Shown: positions 19,101 through 27,058, counted from the first letter of the stretch. The stretch is 48,384 nt of DNA from Bacteroidia bacterium (GCA_020846025.1 JADLER010000059.1:1-48384); one strand, 5' to 3'. The notes: generated by a model not told the origin, from the sequence alone. Program-made: numbers and translations.

Positions 19101-20559
19101 GAGTAGAAACCGTATATGTACAGCCGTAATTATTCGTTAACGTAATAACTGGAGTACCCGCTCCTAAACCTGTAACCGTTTGCCCACTTACGCTTCCCAT
19201 AGAACTGGCATAAGAAGAAATTGTTTGTGGTGGCGGTGAAGTATTGTTTATTGTAACTACGCCGTTATTATTACCGCAGGTTGGATTAGTGAAACTTAAG
19301 GTAGCGGATGGATTTGGATTAACAACAACGACATTAGTTGTTGTGCTCACGCAACCACTTGCAGACACTGTATGTATTACAGAATATGTGCCAGCTGCCG
19401 TAAAACTTCCAGAATAATTAGCCGTAGAGCCATTGGCAGGTGCTCCTGCAGCTGGACTGAACGCATAAGTATGTGTTCCTCCAGCAGTTCCAGTATTGTT
19501 AAAGTTAAAACTATTACCTGTTAAACATTGTGTTGCTGAAGGAATAGCAAAAGTTGATGTAATATTGGGCACTGTAATATTGGTTGTTACAACATTTGTA
19601 CAAGCACCTATTGATACAGTATGGCTGACGACATAAGACCCAGGAGTAGCAAATGTAATAGAAGGATTCGTTGAAGTTGGTGTTGATATAGTAACACCTG
19701 TCGCAGGCGATACAGCCCAGTTATGATTTACCCCAGCGGTGCCAGTATGAGTAAAGACTTGAGACACGCCTGGACAAATTGTTGTATTGACAGGTGTAAA
19801 TGCTGCGGACAAAGCAGAAACAACGGTTACTTGAACTGTTTTTGTTAAAGGTGGTTTGCAAGGTGCCGTAGCTGTTAAAGAATAGACTGTAGTAGCTCCT
19901 GGCGAGACGACGAGAGTTGGAGAGGTTGAACCTCCTGGATTCCACGTATAAGTGATACTACCACAATTTCCAGTTAAAGCAGAAACAGATAACGTTGATG
20001 AGCCAGGAGTACAATAGGTGGTTGGATTCGCTGCAATATTAAAATCAAAAGGAACAGCAGCTCCAGGTACCACAAAACTATTTACAGCAGACCACGGACC
20101 CGCAGGAGGTACCGCAGCACTCCCTCCAAGCCATTCTCTTGCTCTAAAATAATATGTTTGTCCTGGGCATAAATTAGAATAAGGTATAAAAACTGAAGTA
20201 TATGGCTCCACAACACAATTGTCTGGCCAACCAGCAGCATTCGTATAATTAACTACATTTAATAACCCAAAATACCAAGGATGAGCATTATAGGTAGTGC
20301 CTGGCCCAGCCCAGTTATCAATTGTATTTTGAACTGCAGGAGAAGGTAAGCCGGTTAATCCAGCAGCTGTACAAGAAATTTCTACTTGCATCCAGTAAGG
20401 TCCACAACCACAAGTAGCAGAATTTGACGAACCATTTACTGTTACACCTGTTGCTCCAATGTTATAATTATAATTTACAAGAGCTAAACCATGACATGCT
20501 TTTACCAATTGTGTAGAAGCTGCCATGAAACCTAAAATAAGTATTAAACGTTTAATCAT
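13162..20559 (-). CDS. Giant SprB-repeat surface adhesin with CHU_C (T9SS type B) C-terminus
   Basis: A 2465-residue secreted protein. Residues 1-21 are a signal peptide; 22-165 a Cys- and aromatic-rich module (CGCGPYWMQVE, PGQTYYFRAREW); 166-415 PKD/Ig-like beta modules; about 416-2090 an array of about 22 SprB-type repeats of ~70-80 residues, each with a GGTxPYTYxW core, an AGTYTVTVTDANGC-like turn with one Cys, and a TEPTAL/TQP linker; about 2180-2365 PKD-like domains (YYWNFGDP); 2367-2465 a CHU_C domain (IPNTFTPDGDGMNDIF, YDRWGENIF, GWDG, GVYIYKI). SprB is the mobile gliding adhesin, exported by T9SS and anchored by the CHU_C end. No SprF-type partner sits next to it; the nearest is at 31.5 kb. 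A -10 box is only 5 bp from the ATG. Gliding is an inference; adhesion without gliding is equally possible. Confidence 0.93.
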   Translation of the reverse strand: MIKRLILILGFMAASTQLVKACHGLALVNYNYNIGATGVTVNGSSNSATCGCGPYWMQVEISCTAAGLTGLPSPAVQNTIDNWAGPGTTYNAHPWYFGLLNVVNYTNAAGWPDNCVVEPYTSVFIPYSNLCPGQTYYFRAREWLGGSAAVPPAGPWSAVNSFVVPGAAVPFDFNIAANPTTYCTPGSSTLSVSALTGNCGSITYTWNPGGSTSPTLVVSPGATTVYSLTATAPCKPPLTKTVQVTVVSALSAAFTPVNTTICPGVSQVFTHTGTAGVNHNWAVSPATGVTISTPTSTNPSITFATPGSYVVSHTVSIGACTNVVTTNITVPNITSTFAIPSATQCLTGNSFNFNNTGTAGGTHTYAFSPAAGAPANGSTANYSGSFTAAGTYSVIHTVSASGCVSTTTNVVVVNPNPSATLSFTNPTCGNNNGVVTINNTSPPPQTISSYASSMGSVSGQTVTGLGAGTPVITLTNNYGCTYTVSTPLSNIAGPIDIVTSFTNATCGSSNGTITFGTPTGGTTPYTYSVNGVAGTSPATGLGTGTYTITVRDANGCTYSENVVINSGTGPSAITGNSGATTCGTNNGTYTVTGVTGGTPAYTFSVDGVATGSVTTGLAAGTHTILVSDAGGCTFNTTFNVAGGTGPSAGTVNTTNATCGSANGSATITGVTGGVTPYTHSFDGGAFGASNTVSGLAAGNHTVTVQDAGGCTYSVPFSISNTGSPTANISASTNISCFGGTNGAFTVTATGGTAPYTYTLATPFSSNGTGQFSGLPQGSYNITIKDAVGCITTTSVTLTEPTALSISPTAIDAKCNGTASGTVNVTGNGGTPTYSYNLNGGAYQTSPNFNNVGAATYVMGIQDANGCLATQTITVNQPTALTITVSTQNANCTTANGIGSATVTGGTPIYTYSWTGGGGAAATSIGLVSGTYTITATDANGCVISSPAVIGNTPGGTAAITASSNVTCNGSCDGSLTVGMTGGASPFTYSWTPGGQTGLQATSLCPGTYTCTVTDFYGCKSSVVGTITQPSVLNAVMNSQNVKCFNTPTGTITAAGTGGTSPYTYLWTSPINSTAATVPNVAAGNYVCNITDANGCTITQSITVTQPSSITLTSTVTPANCNQANGSATVTISGGTNPYTQVWSNVPPSTTTDVANVIAGTYTISVTDANNCNQPLAVTIPNLSGPTIAITSFTNVSCNGGNTGAAVALASGGVGTYTYTWSHGPVTPAATNLTAGLYTVSVTDNAGCVASTSVSISEPTALTASIVVTQPKCFGSIDGNGIASVTGGTPPYTFTWTAGGGNSATSNPYGAGSYAVNVMDANGCTLSPTMTLVNPPAMAASITSTNVSCFGACNAIAIASSTNGVAPVNYFWAGGPTGVTSQTLTNACAGVYTVTATDFNNCTAVAQITITEPTQLVANISATGSVSCNGGNNGFATVAAIGGTGAYTYSWNPSSSTAATSNSLTAGQYIATVTDANGCVSSATATIIEPTPLATTLTTTDPTCNGVCDGTANVAFSGGAGTTTFQWLPGLQSGNFVNTLCAGVNSVVINSNGACTTTLTFTLNQPALLTAAVTSTNSNCGQANGKTCATVTGGTSPYNYLWTNNVTTLCNNNVLAGAYNFTVTDANGCTAVASGLINDIAGPVVTILTSTNVSCFGGNNGAITSTVTGGVAPYTINWSNGQSTLNPSNLIAGLYTETITDNAGCIGTASVQITEPTQFVSAIGSSTNISCFGLSDGGATLLTNGGTAPYTYNWTPSAQTTSVLVNVPANTYTGTATDANGCSTSAQIIITQPSALVMSSSSFTNVSCNGGSNGQIITVVQGGTTSGGYNYAWTPAQPNAANLNGLSAGPYSVVVTDGNNCSINANFTIIEPTALSSSYVSLPATCGQANGSATVTVNGGTPAYTIAWNGGTPNTNGTISTNMSPGSNWNATITDAKGCVLTQTIDIANPPLPVITSYSVTMPSCFGLSNGEITINYTPGTAPYTVSWSNPISQTLTTSALTQSVAGVSAGNYVATLTDNYGCTTSQPINVNQPAFLNLVVSPNITICYGQSTQISASGQGGTPAYSYTWAPNPFVGAGPHTVNPTITSTYTVSMSDVNGCSVSPKVITVNVTPQLLVQATTTTICHGDITTLVPTITSPGNGGPYTYVWNPAIPGATSQAIVSGSAPTVSVTNNYTLTIDDGCTIPTGSTVFTVNVNPLPVIDFTGSPLSGCAPLTVTLTGTSDGTSDQFIWSDAVGGSGNPMVATFADSGKYTISLLVKNPVTGCNNSITKPDYIEVYPQPIASFYADPSTTSILTPSISFVNTSQGASTYYWNFGDPVASATDNTSTLTNPGHYYQYVGNYQINLIATSVHGCKDTAQVLVDITPDFAMYIPNTFTPDGDGMNDIFIPVGVGIDEENYRMDIYDRWGENIFTSNNLRKGWDGSVKGNSKMAPQGVYIYKIMAKDIMGNKHPFVGHVNVIKKEN

Positions 20560-20564
20560 AAAAG

Positions 20565-20572
20565 CAAATATA
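20565..20572 (-). promoter_or_regulatory. -10 element directly upstream of the giant adhesin start
   Basis: TATATTTG on the minus strand is an exact TAnnTTTG box ending 5 bp before the ATG at 20559. Transcription would start at or within a few bases of the ATG, giving a leaderless or nearly leaderless mRNA. The -33 region is weak, and the surroundings are very AT-rich, so chance is possible. Confidence 0.4.
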
Positions 20573-20648
20573 TGATATTAATAAAATATTAAATGTTTTT
20601 TTACTAACTTTAATCCTATATTCACTCATTCATTCTTACAATTAAGCT

Positions 20649-22298
20649 ATGTACTTTAAATATCTTCTTATAATTCTATTATCTAAAATAAGTTTAGTTG
20701 CACAAATAACTTGTTCTCAGTTTTCAACTTATTTTGGCGATAATCAATTTGATGAAATAAAGTCAGTTTGTATAGACTCTAAAAGAAATTACTATGTTAT
20801 TGGGAATACATATAGCACTACTTTACCAATCACTCAAGGCTTAATTAATGATACTGTATCAGGAGATTATGATATATTTATAGCAAAATTTGATAGTTGT
20901 GCGGCTTTGGTTTGGTGTACCTATTTTGGAGGAACTGGATTTGAAAGTGCAGAAAAAATGAGTTTAACATCTGATAGTAATCTTATTTTTTGTGGGTACA
21001 CATCGAGCATAAATATTCCCATTACTACTGGAGTATTTCAATCCAATAATTTAGGAGGTTATGACTCATACATTACAAAAATCACTCCTAATGGTCAATT
21101 AATTTGGAGTACTTATTTTGGAAAAAATGGCGGTGATATGGCTTATGATCTTAGCATCGACAACAACAACAACATTATCATTGGAGGTACCACTACAAGT
21201 ACAAATTTATACACCACTCCTTCTTCTTTCCAGCAAAATCATAAAGGCAATATGGATGCTTTTATTGCCAAATTTAATAGTTCTGGTGTTTTAAAATGGT
21301 GTACCTATTACGGAGGGAATGGTAGTGAAGATATTCATGCTCTTACGTCGGACAAAAATGGAAATATTATTGCTGTTGGCGAATCTTTTAGCACAAATTT
21401 AAACACAAGTACTGGGGCATTTCAATCATTTAAAAATGGAGCTTCTGACGTTTATATTATAAAATTAGACTCTTTGGGAAACCGGGTTTTTTCAACCTAT
21501 TATGGAGGAGACTCTTCTGACGATGCGTGGGGTGTAGCTTGCGATAATAATCAAAATATTTATATTGCAGGACAATCAAAGAGCTCAGATTTTTATACAA
21601 CTACAAACTGTTTTCAAGACACTAATGCCGGCTATTTAGATTGCTTTGTTTCAAAATGGGATGCTTCTGGCAATTTATTACACGCCACATTATTAGGAGG
21701 TTCTGGTAACGATTTTACAAGCAGATTACAACTCTTAAATCAGAATCAACTAATTGTTTTAGCTAAAACAGAAAGTTCAAATATTCCTATTTATCCTAAT
21801 AGTATTCAAAACACGCTTAATGGTAGCTACGACATTTATCTGGTGGTATTTGATACTGACTCATTATATCCTCATTGGACAAGTTATTATGGTGGCACAA
21901 CAGATGATACTGGGAATGATTTAAAGATTATAAGCCCTAATAATGTGATATTTGTTGGTTCTACTAATAGTGTAGATTACCCTGTGAGCGCAAATGCATT
22001 TCAGGGAACTCTAAATGCTAATAATGATGGTGTTATTACAAAATTTCAATTACCAAATAATATTACCACCAATCTTCTTAACTTTAAACAACAAGATATT
22101 ATTCAAGTTTTTCCTAATCCATTTAATAGCACAATTTTTATAAAGGGTAACAATATTCAACAAATTTCAATTACAAATCTACTAGGTGAGGCGATATATT
22201 CTGGCTTTAACGAATCTCAAATAATTACAAGTGGGTTGTCTTCAGGAACATATATAATCACCGTAAACGGTAGATCTCAATTAATTACTAAGGAATGA
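20649..22298 (+). CDS. Secreted SBBP-repeat beta-propeller protein with T9SS type A tail
   Basis: A signal peptide (MYFKYLLIILLSKISLVAQ) is followed by about eight SBBP-type repeats of roughly 55 residues over residues 25-460. Each has a W(S/C)TYFGG core, a D(I/V)YIIKLD strand and a FVVGSTNS-like strand, as expected for a beta-propeller. The C-terminal ~75 residues (from IIQVFPNPFNSTIFI to the end) are a Por secretion-system type A sorting domain, so the protein is exported by T9SS and probably attached to the surface or released. It is divergent from the giant adhesin (89 bp between starts) and shares its intergenic control region. A weak -10 (TAACTTTA) lies upstream. The ligand is unknown. 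Confidence 0.9.
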   Translation: MYFKYLLIILLSKISLVAQITCSQFSTYFGDNQFDEIKSVCIDSKRNYYVIGNTYSTTLPITQGLINDTVSGDYDIFIAKFDSCAALVWCTYFGGTGFESAEKMSLTSDSNLIFCGYTSSINIPITTGVFQSNNLGGYDSYITKITPNGQLIWSTYFGKNGGDMAYDLSIDNNNNIIIGGTTTSTNLYTTPSSFQQNHKGNMDAFIAKFNSSGVLKWCTYYGGNGSEDIHALTSDKNGNIIAVGESFSTNLNTSTGAFQSFKNGASDVYIIKLDSLGNRVFSTYYGGDSSDDAWGVACDNNQNIYIAGQSKSSDFYTTTNCFQDTNAGYLDCFVSKWDASGNLLHATLLGGSGNDFTSRLQLLNQNQLIVLAKTESSNIPIYPNSIQNTLNGSYDIYLVVFDTDSLYPHWTSYYGGTTDDTGNDLKIISPNNVIFVGSTNSVDYPVSANAFQGTLNANNDGVITKFQLPNNITTNLLNFKQQDIIQVFPNPFNSTIFIKGNNIQQISITNLLGEAIYSGFNESQIITSGLSSGTYIITVNGRSQLITKE

Positions 22299-22299
22299 T

Positions 22300-23199
22300 T
22301 TATTGTTTCTTTTTCTTAGAATTAGGTTCTAAAATTTGTGCGTCAATCTCAGATTTATATTTACCCGATAAAATCATCTTAAACGGATAAAAAAACTGAC
22401 TTATAAATGTAGTAGGCATATTTTTTTGATCGGGCACACCAATAATTGGTGTTTTATCTTTAGGGACATAATAAAAGCCAAAAATAATATCCCAAATATT
22501 TAAAATACTAGCATAATTTACGCCAAGTTTTCTTGGAATATTTTTGGCATGATGCCAAGCGTGTGTTTCGGGAGTGTTAATAATATAATTTAAGAACCCC
22601 CATTTTACTTTTATATTACTATGCGTAAAAAAGCCCCATACATTTTGCACAGTAATCTGAAATAGATAATAATCAACTACCGAATATCCTATCATAGCAA
22701 ATGGAATATAAATGAGTGGCTTAAACACAAACATCTCTACAAAATGAAATCTACGAGTTGAGGCCGCCCCCAAAGTATCTTGTGCATGATGTATTTTATG
22801 AAATATCCATAAGAAGTCGAAACGATGCAATAAATAATGAGCAATAAATTCACTAAAATCTTGTAGCAAGAACATGATAAGAATTTGTATCGCTGGATTC
22901 CAGGAAGTAATGTCGGCCACTTTTAAATCATGAATGCCAAATACCCCTAATCCTTTTAAAAAAATCAACTCCGTAACAGCGCATATTCCAAATAATCCTA
23001 TTGAATAAACAATAATATCATTAAATAATACATAAAATATATCTAACCAAAACCCTTTTCTAGTAATTGTGCCATGCTGGCGCTGTTTAGGCAAAACAAT
23101 TTCTAATGTAAAACAAAACAAATACGCTAATAAAACACAATAATAAACATTATCAAACGCAGGATGTTTAAGATGACCAATGGTATAATTATAAATCAT
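22300..23199 (-). CDS. Fatty acid hydroxylase/sterol desaturase superfamily membrane protein
   Basis: An integral-membrane di-iron oxygenase. The histidine boxes are complete: HYLLHR (H-X3-H), FHKIHH (H-X2-HH) and HAWHH, with an extra HF after the second box. Four or so hydrophobic segments surround them. The frame also runs upstream to a TTG at 23247, but the ATG at 23199 is preferred because a TTTG-N17-TACATTG promoter-like pair sits just over the TTG. In Bacteroidota relatives act on fatty acids, carotenoids or sterol-like lipids; the substrate cannot be told here. The stop codon lies 1 bp from that of the convergent SBBP gene, with no terminator between. The C-terminus is a Lys-rich cytoplasmic tail. 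Confidence 0.9.
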   Translation of the reverse strand: MIYNYTIGHLKHPAFDNVYYCVLLAYLFCFTLEIVLPKQRQHGTITRKGFWLDIFYVLFNDIIVYSIGLFGICAVTELIFLKGLGVFGIHDLKVADITSWNPAIQILIMFLLQDFSEFIAHYLLHRFDFLWIFHKIHHAQDTLGAASTRRFHFVEMFVFKPLIYIPFAMIGYSVVDYYLFQITVQNVWGFFTHSNIKVKWGFLNYIINTPETHAWHHAKNIPRKLGVNYASILNIWDIIFGFYYVPKDKTPIIGVPDQKNMPTTFISQFFYPFKMILSGKYKSEIDAQILEPNSKKKKQ

Positions 23200-23303
23200 C
23201 TTCGTGCTTTCAGTAAAGGTTTTTGATATTTCAGCAAATAAAGACAATGTAATTGTTTTGAATACTTACAAATTTATGTAAATTTAATCTTAATTTTTAT
23301 TTA

Positions 23304-25172
23304 ATGAAATTTATACAACATTATCTTAATAAGGAACATCTAATTATAATTTTTATTGTTATTCTGTTTTATGGGAATATACTAAACAATAATTACTCCT
23401 TAGATGATAGTTTTGTTACTCAGAAAAACAACATTACAGCATCCGGACTGAAATCTATTCCACGAATCTTAAAATCACCTTATATAGATGGCAATGAAGG
23501 ATTCAAATTTGATTACCGTCCAATTGTAAAAATTTCCTTTGCTATTGAGCATGAATTATTTGGTGTAAGTCCGAAAACTTCACATTTAATTAATATTTCT
23601 CTTTATATTATTGGATTAATTATTTTATTAAAGGTATTAAAAATTCTATTTTTTAATTTAGACTCTAGAGTTCCTCTTTTTAGCGTTTTACTATTTGCTA
23701 TTTTACCCATCCACACTGAAGTGGTTTCGAGTATAAAGAATAGAGACGTACTATTGTGTTTTATTTTTAGTTTGTTAGCTCTTAAGAACACATTACAATT
23801 TTATGAAAGTATTCCTAGAAAATGGAAACATCTAATTTATGCAATTGTATTTTTATACATAGCTTTACTAAGCAAGTACGATGCTTTACCCTATATTGCT
23901 ATTATTCCTATGTGTGTGTTTATTAAAAACCAAAAAGGCTATCAACAGTTCCTCCTTTTATTTATACTATGTGCATTTATTTTTATTTTCATAAAAATTA
24001 CTAGAAAAAACGTACTCGATTCTGAAGTAATGAAACGCCACTCTTACTTCTTTGAAAACCCTCTTTATCTTATTAAAGAGATTAAGCTAAAATTAATAAC
24101 TGCTTTAAACGTTTTAGGTTTCTATATACAACAATGTGTCTTTCCTTATAAGATGTGTTGTTACTATGGTTTTGATACCATTCCTTATAATAAAATTAGT
24201 TTGCATGGATATGTTGGTATAATTTCAATTCCAATTTTAATTTACTATTTTATTAAGTCGTTTTTTCAAAAAGAATTTTTATTATTTATAGGCATCTTTA
24301 TTTTCACTGCATCCATCTCAATGTATCTTAATCTTGTAAAACCAGCTGTTGGAATAGTAGCCGACCGATTTGCTTTTTTTGGCTCGTTGGGTATAGTGTT
24401 AATTGCTATGCATTTTGTATCTAAATACCTTTTTCTAAAATTAGATAAAAAGAAATATCTAATTATCCTTTCATGTGTTGTAGTTGCAATATGCTTATAT
24501 ATTACTATTACAAGAAATAATGACTGGAAAGACCAGAAGAGTATAATTGAAGCTGATGTAGAAAAATATCCAAATAATGTTTATCTTAATTATTTATGGG
24601 CAAAACAAATTGTAAAACACTCACAAGAGAATAGTAATATTATTTCTTCTCAACAACAGAAGAATAATTTCCTTAACGCAAAAGCATATTTAGAAAAATC
24701 AATAAACTCAGATAACAAGTATCCTAATTCCTTAAACTTTATGTCTTATGTGCTTGTTTATCTTCTAAATGATTTTCAAGGTGCAATACCATACATCGAT
24801 AAATCTTTGCAAATTCGAGAAACTGCTGAATTGTTATATTATAAAGGAATTTGTAAATGGGAACTCAAACAAAATGATAGCTGTGAATACTTTCTACTTA
24901 AAAGTATTAAAAAAGATAGTGTATTTTATAATTCTTACGGGTTCTTATTATATAATTACAGCCAAGAAAAAGCATTTGATAAATCGCTTCAAATCTTAAA
25001 CAATGCCTTAGATCGAGGAGTGAAATCGGAAGAAATATATAATTTATTGGGTAAAACCTATTGGCAGATAAACAATAATCAATTAGCAAATAAATATTAT
25101 AAACTTGCTCTTGAAATTAATCCTACAAATCAAGAGGCTATAAAAATGGAGAAGTTAACTGCTCAAAACTAA
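23304..25172 (+). CDS. Polytopic membrane protein with C-terminal TPRs (TMTC-like GT-C fold)
   Basis: Residues about 12-410 contain roughly ten membrane helices; 430-622 are soluble and contain three or four TPR-like repeats (for example YNLLGKTYWQINNNQLANKYYKLALEI? split over 590-615, ending in EINPTNQEA). An Asp-Asp pair in the first extracytoplasmic loop (YSLDDSFV, about residues 32-39) and the segment FDYRPIVKISFAIEHELFG resemble the TMTC/DUF1736 family, which are GT-C type protein O-mannosyltransferase relatives using lipid-linked sugars. A sugar-transferase role is therefore inferred, not shown. It stands alone, divergent from the hydroxylase gene. Base composition is a little more AT-rich than its neighbours. 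Confidence 0.75.
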   Translation: MKFIQHYLNKEHLIIIFIVILFYGNILNNNYSLDDSFVTQKNNITASGLKSIPRILKSPYIDGNEGFKFDYRPIVKISFAIEHELFGVSPKTSHLINISLYIIGLIILLKVLKILFFNLDSRVPLFSVLLFAILPIHTEVVSSIKNRDVLLCFIFSLLALKNTLQFYESIPRKWKHLIYAIVFLYIALLSKYDALPYIAIIPMCVFIKNQKGYQQFLLLFILCAFIFIFIKITRKNVLDSEVMKRHSYFFENPLYLIKEIKLKLITALNVLGFYIQQCVFPYKMCCYYGFDTIPYNKISLHGYVGIISIPILIYYFIKSFFQKEFLLFIGIFIFTASISMYLNLVKPAVGIVADRFAFFGSLGIVLIAMHFVSKYLFLKLDKKKYLIILSCVVVAICLYITITRNNDWKDQKSIIEADVEKYPNNVYLNYLWAKQIVKHSQENSNIISSQQQKNNFLNAKAYLEKSINSDNKYPNSLNFMSYVLVYLLNDFQGAIPYIDKSLQIRETAELLYYKGICKWELKQNDSCEYFLLKSIKKDSVFYNSYGFLLYNYSQEKAFDKSLQILNNALDRGVKSEEIYNLLGKTYWQINNNQLANKYYKLALEINPTNQEAIKMEKLTAQN

Positions 25173-25214
25173 TAGACATACTAATTTCTTAATGTTTTTA
25201 TTTATTTCGTAATT

Positions 25215-25811
25215 ATGCCAATAGAGAATTTTAAGCAATATATTCAATATCATACCCAGCTTAGTAATGAGCATTTTAATGAACTCACCAAGAATATCAA
25301 AGTAGATGTTTTAAAAAAGCATACACGCTTGCTAAATCAAGGCGAAGTTTGCCGCTCTTCATTTTTTGTTTCAAAAGGCTTATTAAGGTTATATACATTA
25401 GATCATCAAGGAAAAGAAGTTGTATTACAATTTGCACCTGAAAATTGGATTGTAGGAGATAGAAGTAGCGCATATTTTAATCAAGCATCTGATTATTTTA
25501 TTGATTGTATTGAAGATTCTGAAATTGTATTTATAGATAGGCAACTTATTGAAAGAGCATCAGATATTGATAAAAATTTCAGAATATACTTTGATAATCT
25601 GTTACATAATCATATTCGGCACATGCAAAGAAGAATAAGTTTTTTACTGTGTGCCACTGCTGAACAACGCTATATGGAGTTTATTACCTTATATCCCGAT
25701 TTAATGTTGCGTGCTCCTCAATGGATGATTGCATCTTATTTAGGAATTACACCCGAAAGTTTAAGCAGAGTGAGAAAAGAATTAGCAAATAAACATTTTA
25801 GAACAATTTAA
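25215..25811 (+). CDS. Crp/Fnr family transcriptional regulator
   Basis: A 198-residue protein with an N-terminal cyclic-nucleotide-binding-like beta-roll (residues about 20-125: LLNQGEVCRSSFFVSKGLLRLY, then EVVLQFAPENWIVGD) and a C-terminal winged helix-turn-helix (WMIASYLGITPESLSRVRKEL, about 172-192). The Arg/Glu signature of true cAMP binding (GE...R(T/S)A) is not present, as usual in this Bacteroidota subgroup, so the effector is unknown. The gene just downstream starts 2 bp after its stop, so they form a pair. Regulators of this subgroup often respond to redox or oxygen state, but nothing here tests that. Confidence 0.92.
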   Translation: MPIENFKQYIQYHTQLSNEHFNELTKNIKVDVLKKHTRLLNQGEVCRSSFFVSKGLLRLYTLDHQGKEVVLQFAPENWIVGDRSSAYFNQASDYFIDCIEDSEIVFIDRQLIERASDIDKNFRIYFDNLLHNHIRHMQRRISFLLCATAEQRYMEFITLYPDLMLRAPQWMIASYLGITPESLSRVRKELANKHFRTI

Positions 25812-25813
25812 TT

Positions 25814-26110
25814 ATGGAGGCATACAACACACTAAGCGAAGCAATCAATGCATTAAGAATGCAAGGCTACACAACTGACTTTAACTTACAAAAAACCTGT
25901 ATAGTTTGTCAAACAGGAAAATACAATTTTAATCATAACGAATTCCAGATTGATAAATCATTTCGTTTTGATGTTGATGAAAATCCAGCCGATCAATCTG
26001 TATTATATGCCATATCCTCTACCGACTCTCAAATAAAAGGTATCTTAGTAACTGGGTATGGAATTTACTCAGAGGATATTGCTAATGAAATCTTAGAAAA
26101 GTTAAGATAA
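25814..26110 (+). CDS. Small conserved Bacteroidota protein of unknown function
   Basis: A 98-residue soluble protein with no signal peptide. Notable features are a helix start TLSEAINALRMQGYTTDF, a Cys pair in TCIVCQTG (C-X2-C), FRFDVDENPADQSVLYAISS and a closing KGILVTGYGIYSEDIANEIL. I recognise this as a small family common in Bacteroidota that is sometimes labelled 'phosphoribosylpyrophosphate synthetase'; the size and sequence give no support for that enzyme, so the label should not be copied. It begins 2 bp after the Crp/Fnr gene, suggesting co-expression with that regulator. Function unknown. Confidence 0.8.
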   Translation: MEAYNTLSEAINALRMQGYTTDFNLQKTCIVCQTGKYNFNHNEFQIDKSFRFDVDENPADQSVLYAISSTDSQIKGILVTGYGIYSEDIANEILEKLR

Positions 26111-26156
26111 ATTTGATTTCTTATCATACATCAAGAAAATATCCCAACTTGTGCTA

Positions 26157-26164
26157 TAACTTTG
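26157..26164 (+). promoter_or_regulatory. -10 element of the pirin gene
   Basis: TAACTTTG, an exact TAnnTTTG, ends 21 bp before the ATG at 26186. No TTG is present at the usual -33 distance. Confidence 0.5.
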
Positions 26165-26185
26165 TGCCAATAAAAGATTATAGTT

Positions 26186-27058
26186 ATGGCACAAAGAGAA
26201 ATAGAAGCTATTATAGCCCCGAGAACTCCTCACTTTGTTGGAGATGGTTTTAGAGTACACAATTTTATTCCATCAACAATAAGTATGGAGCACATGAGTC
26301 CGTTTATTATGTTAGATTATGGCTCTAAATTTTATTTTCCACCTAGTAATAAACCAAGAGGCGTGAATGTACATCCTCATCGTGGTTTTGAAACTGTAAC
26401 CATTGCTTATAAAGGAAAGGTGGCGCATCATGATAGTGCTGGTAATAGTGGTATTATTGGCGAAGGCGATGTTCAATGGATGACTGCTGCTTCAGGCGTA
26501 TTGCATAAAGAATATCACGAAGAAACATTTAGTAAAGCAGGTGGAGACTTTCAGGTAGTACAATTATGGGTTAATTTACCAGCCAAAGACAAAATGTCGA
26601 ATCCGAAATATCAGGAATTACCCAATGATAAAATTAGTAAAGTAGCCCTTGATAATAATGCAGGAGAAGTTGAAGTAATTGCTGGAAATTATAATAATAT
26701 TAATGGCAGTGCTAGTACTTTTACACCTATTCATTTACTAAATGTAAAATTAAATTACGACGGAAACGCTACGTTTCAGTTTCCTACTACATATAATACG
26801 GCACTTTTAGTGATAGAAGGTGAAATTAAAGTAAATGGCACTAATGTCAATACAGATCATTTAGTTGTGTTTAAACATAATGATGAAGCATTTAATATAC
26901 AAGCTTTAAATGAGACCAAAGTACTTATTATGAGTGGAGAACCAATACACGAACCTATTGCGGCACATGGCCCTTTTGTAATGAACACTAAAGCAGAAAT
27001 AATTCAAGCTTTTGAAGACTTCAATAAAGGAAAATTTGGTTATTTAGAAGAAGAATAA
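26186..27058 (+). CDS. Pirin family protein
   Basis: A 290-residue bicupin. The pirin metal site is complete: His63 and His65 in HPHRGFETVT, His107 and Glu109 in LHKEYHE. The N-terminal cupin holds LDYGSKFYFPPS and the C-terminal cupin ends with the typical LIMSGEPIHEPIAAHGPFVMNT segment. Pirins of this type are iron proteins; some have quercetin 2,3-dioxygenase activity, and others act as redox or regulatory partners, so no activity is assigned. It is monocistronic, with its own -10 box and no neighbour within 100 bp downstream on its operon. Confidence 0.93.
   Translation: MAQREIEAIIAPRTPHFVGDGFRVHNFIPSTISMEHMSPFIMLDYGSKFYFPPSNKPRGVNVHPHRGFETVTIAYKGKVAHHDSAGNSGIIGEGDVQWMTAASGVLHKEYHEETFSKAGGDFQVVQLWVNLPAKDKMSNPKYQELPNDKISKVALDNNAGEVEVIAGNYNNINGSASTFTPIHLLNVKLNYDGNATFQFPTTYNTALLVIEGEIKVNGTNVNTDHLVVFKHNDEAFNIQALNETKVLIMSGEPIHEPIAAHGPFVMNTKAEIIQAFEDFNKGKFGYLEEE

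Noticed and set aside
13900-19500. Regular repeated DNA that could suggest a CRISPR or satellite array
   Set aside because: The period of about 210-240 bp is imperfect, stays in frame for the whole 7.4 kb and encodes SprB protein repeats. There are no constant short repeats with unique spacers.
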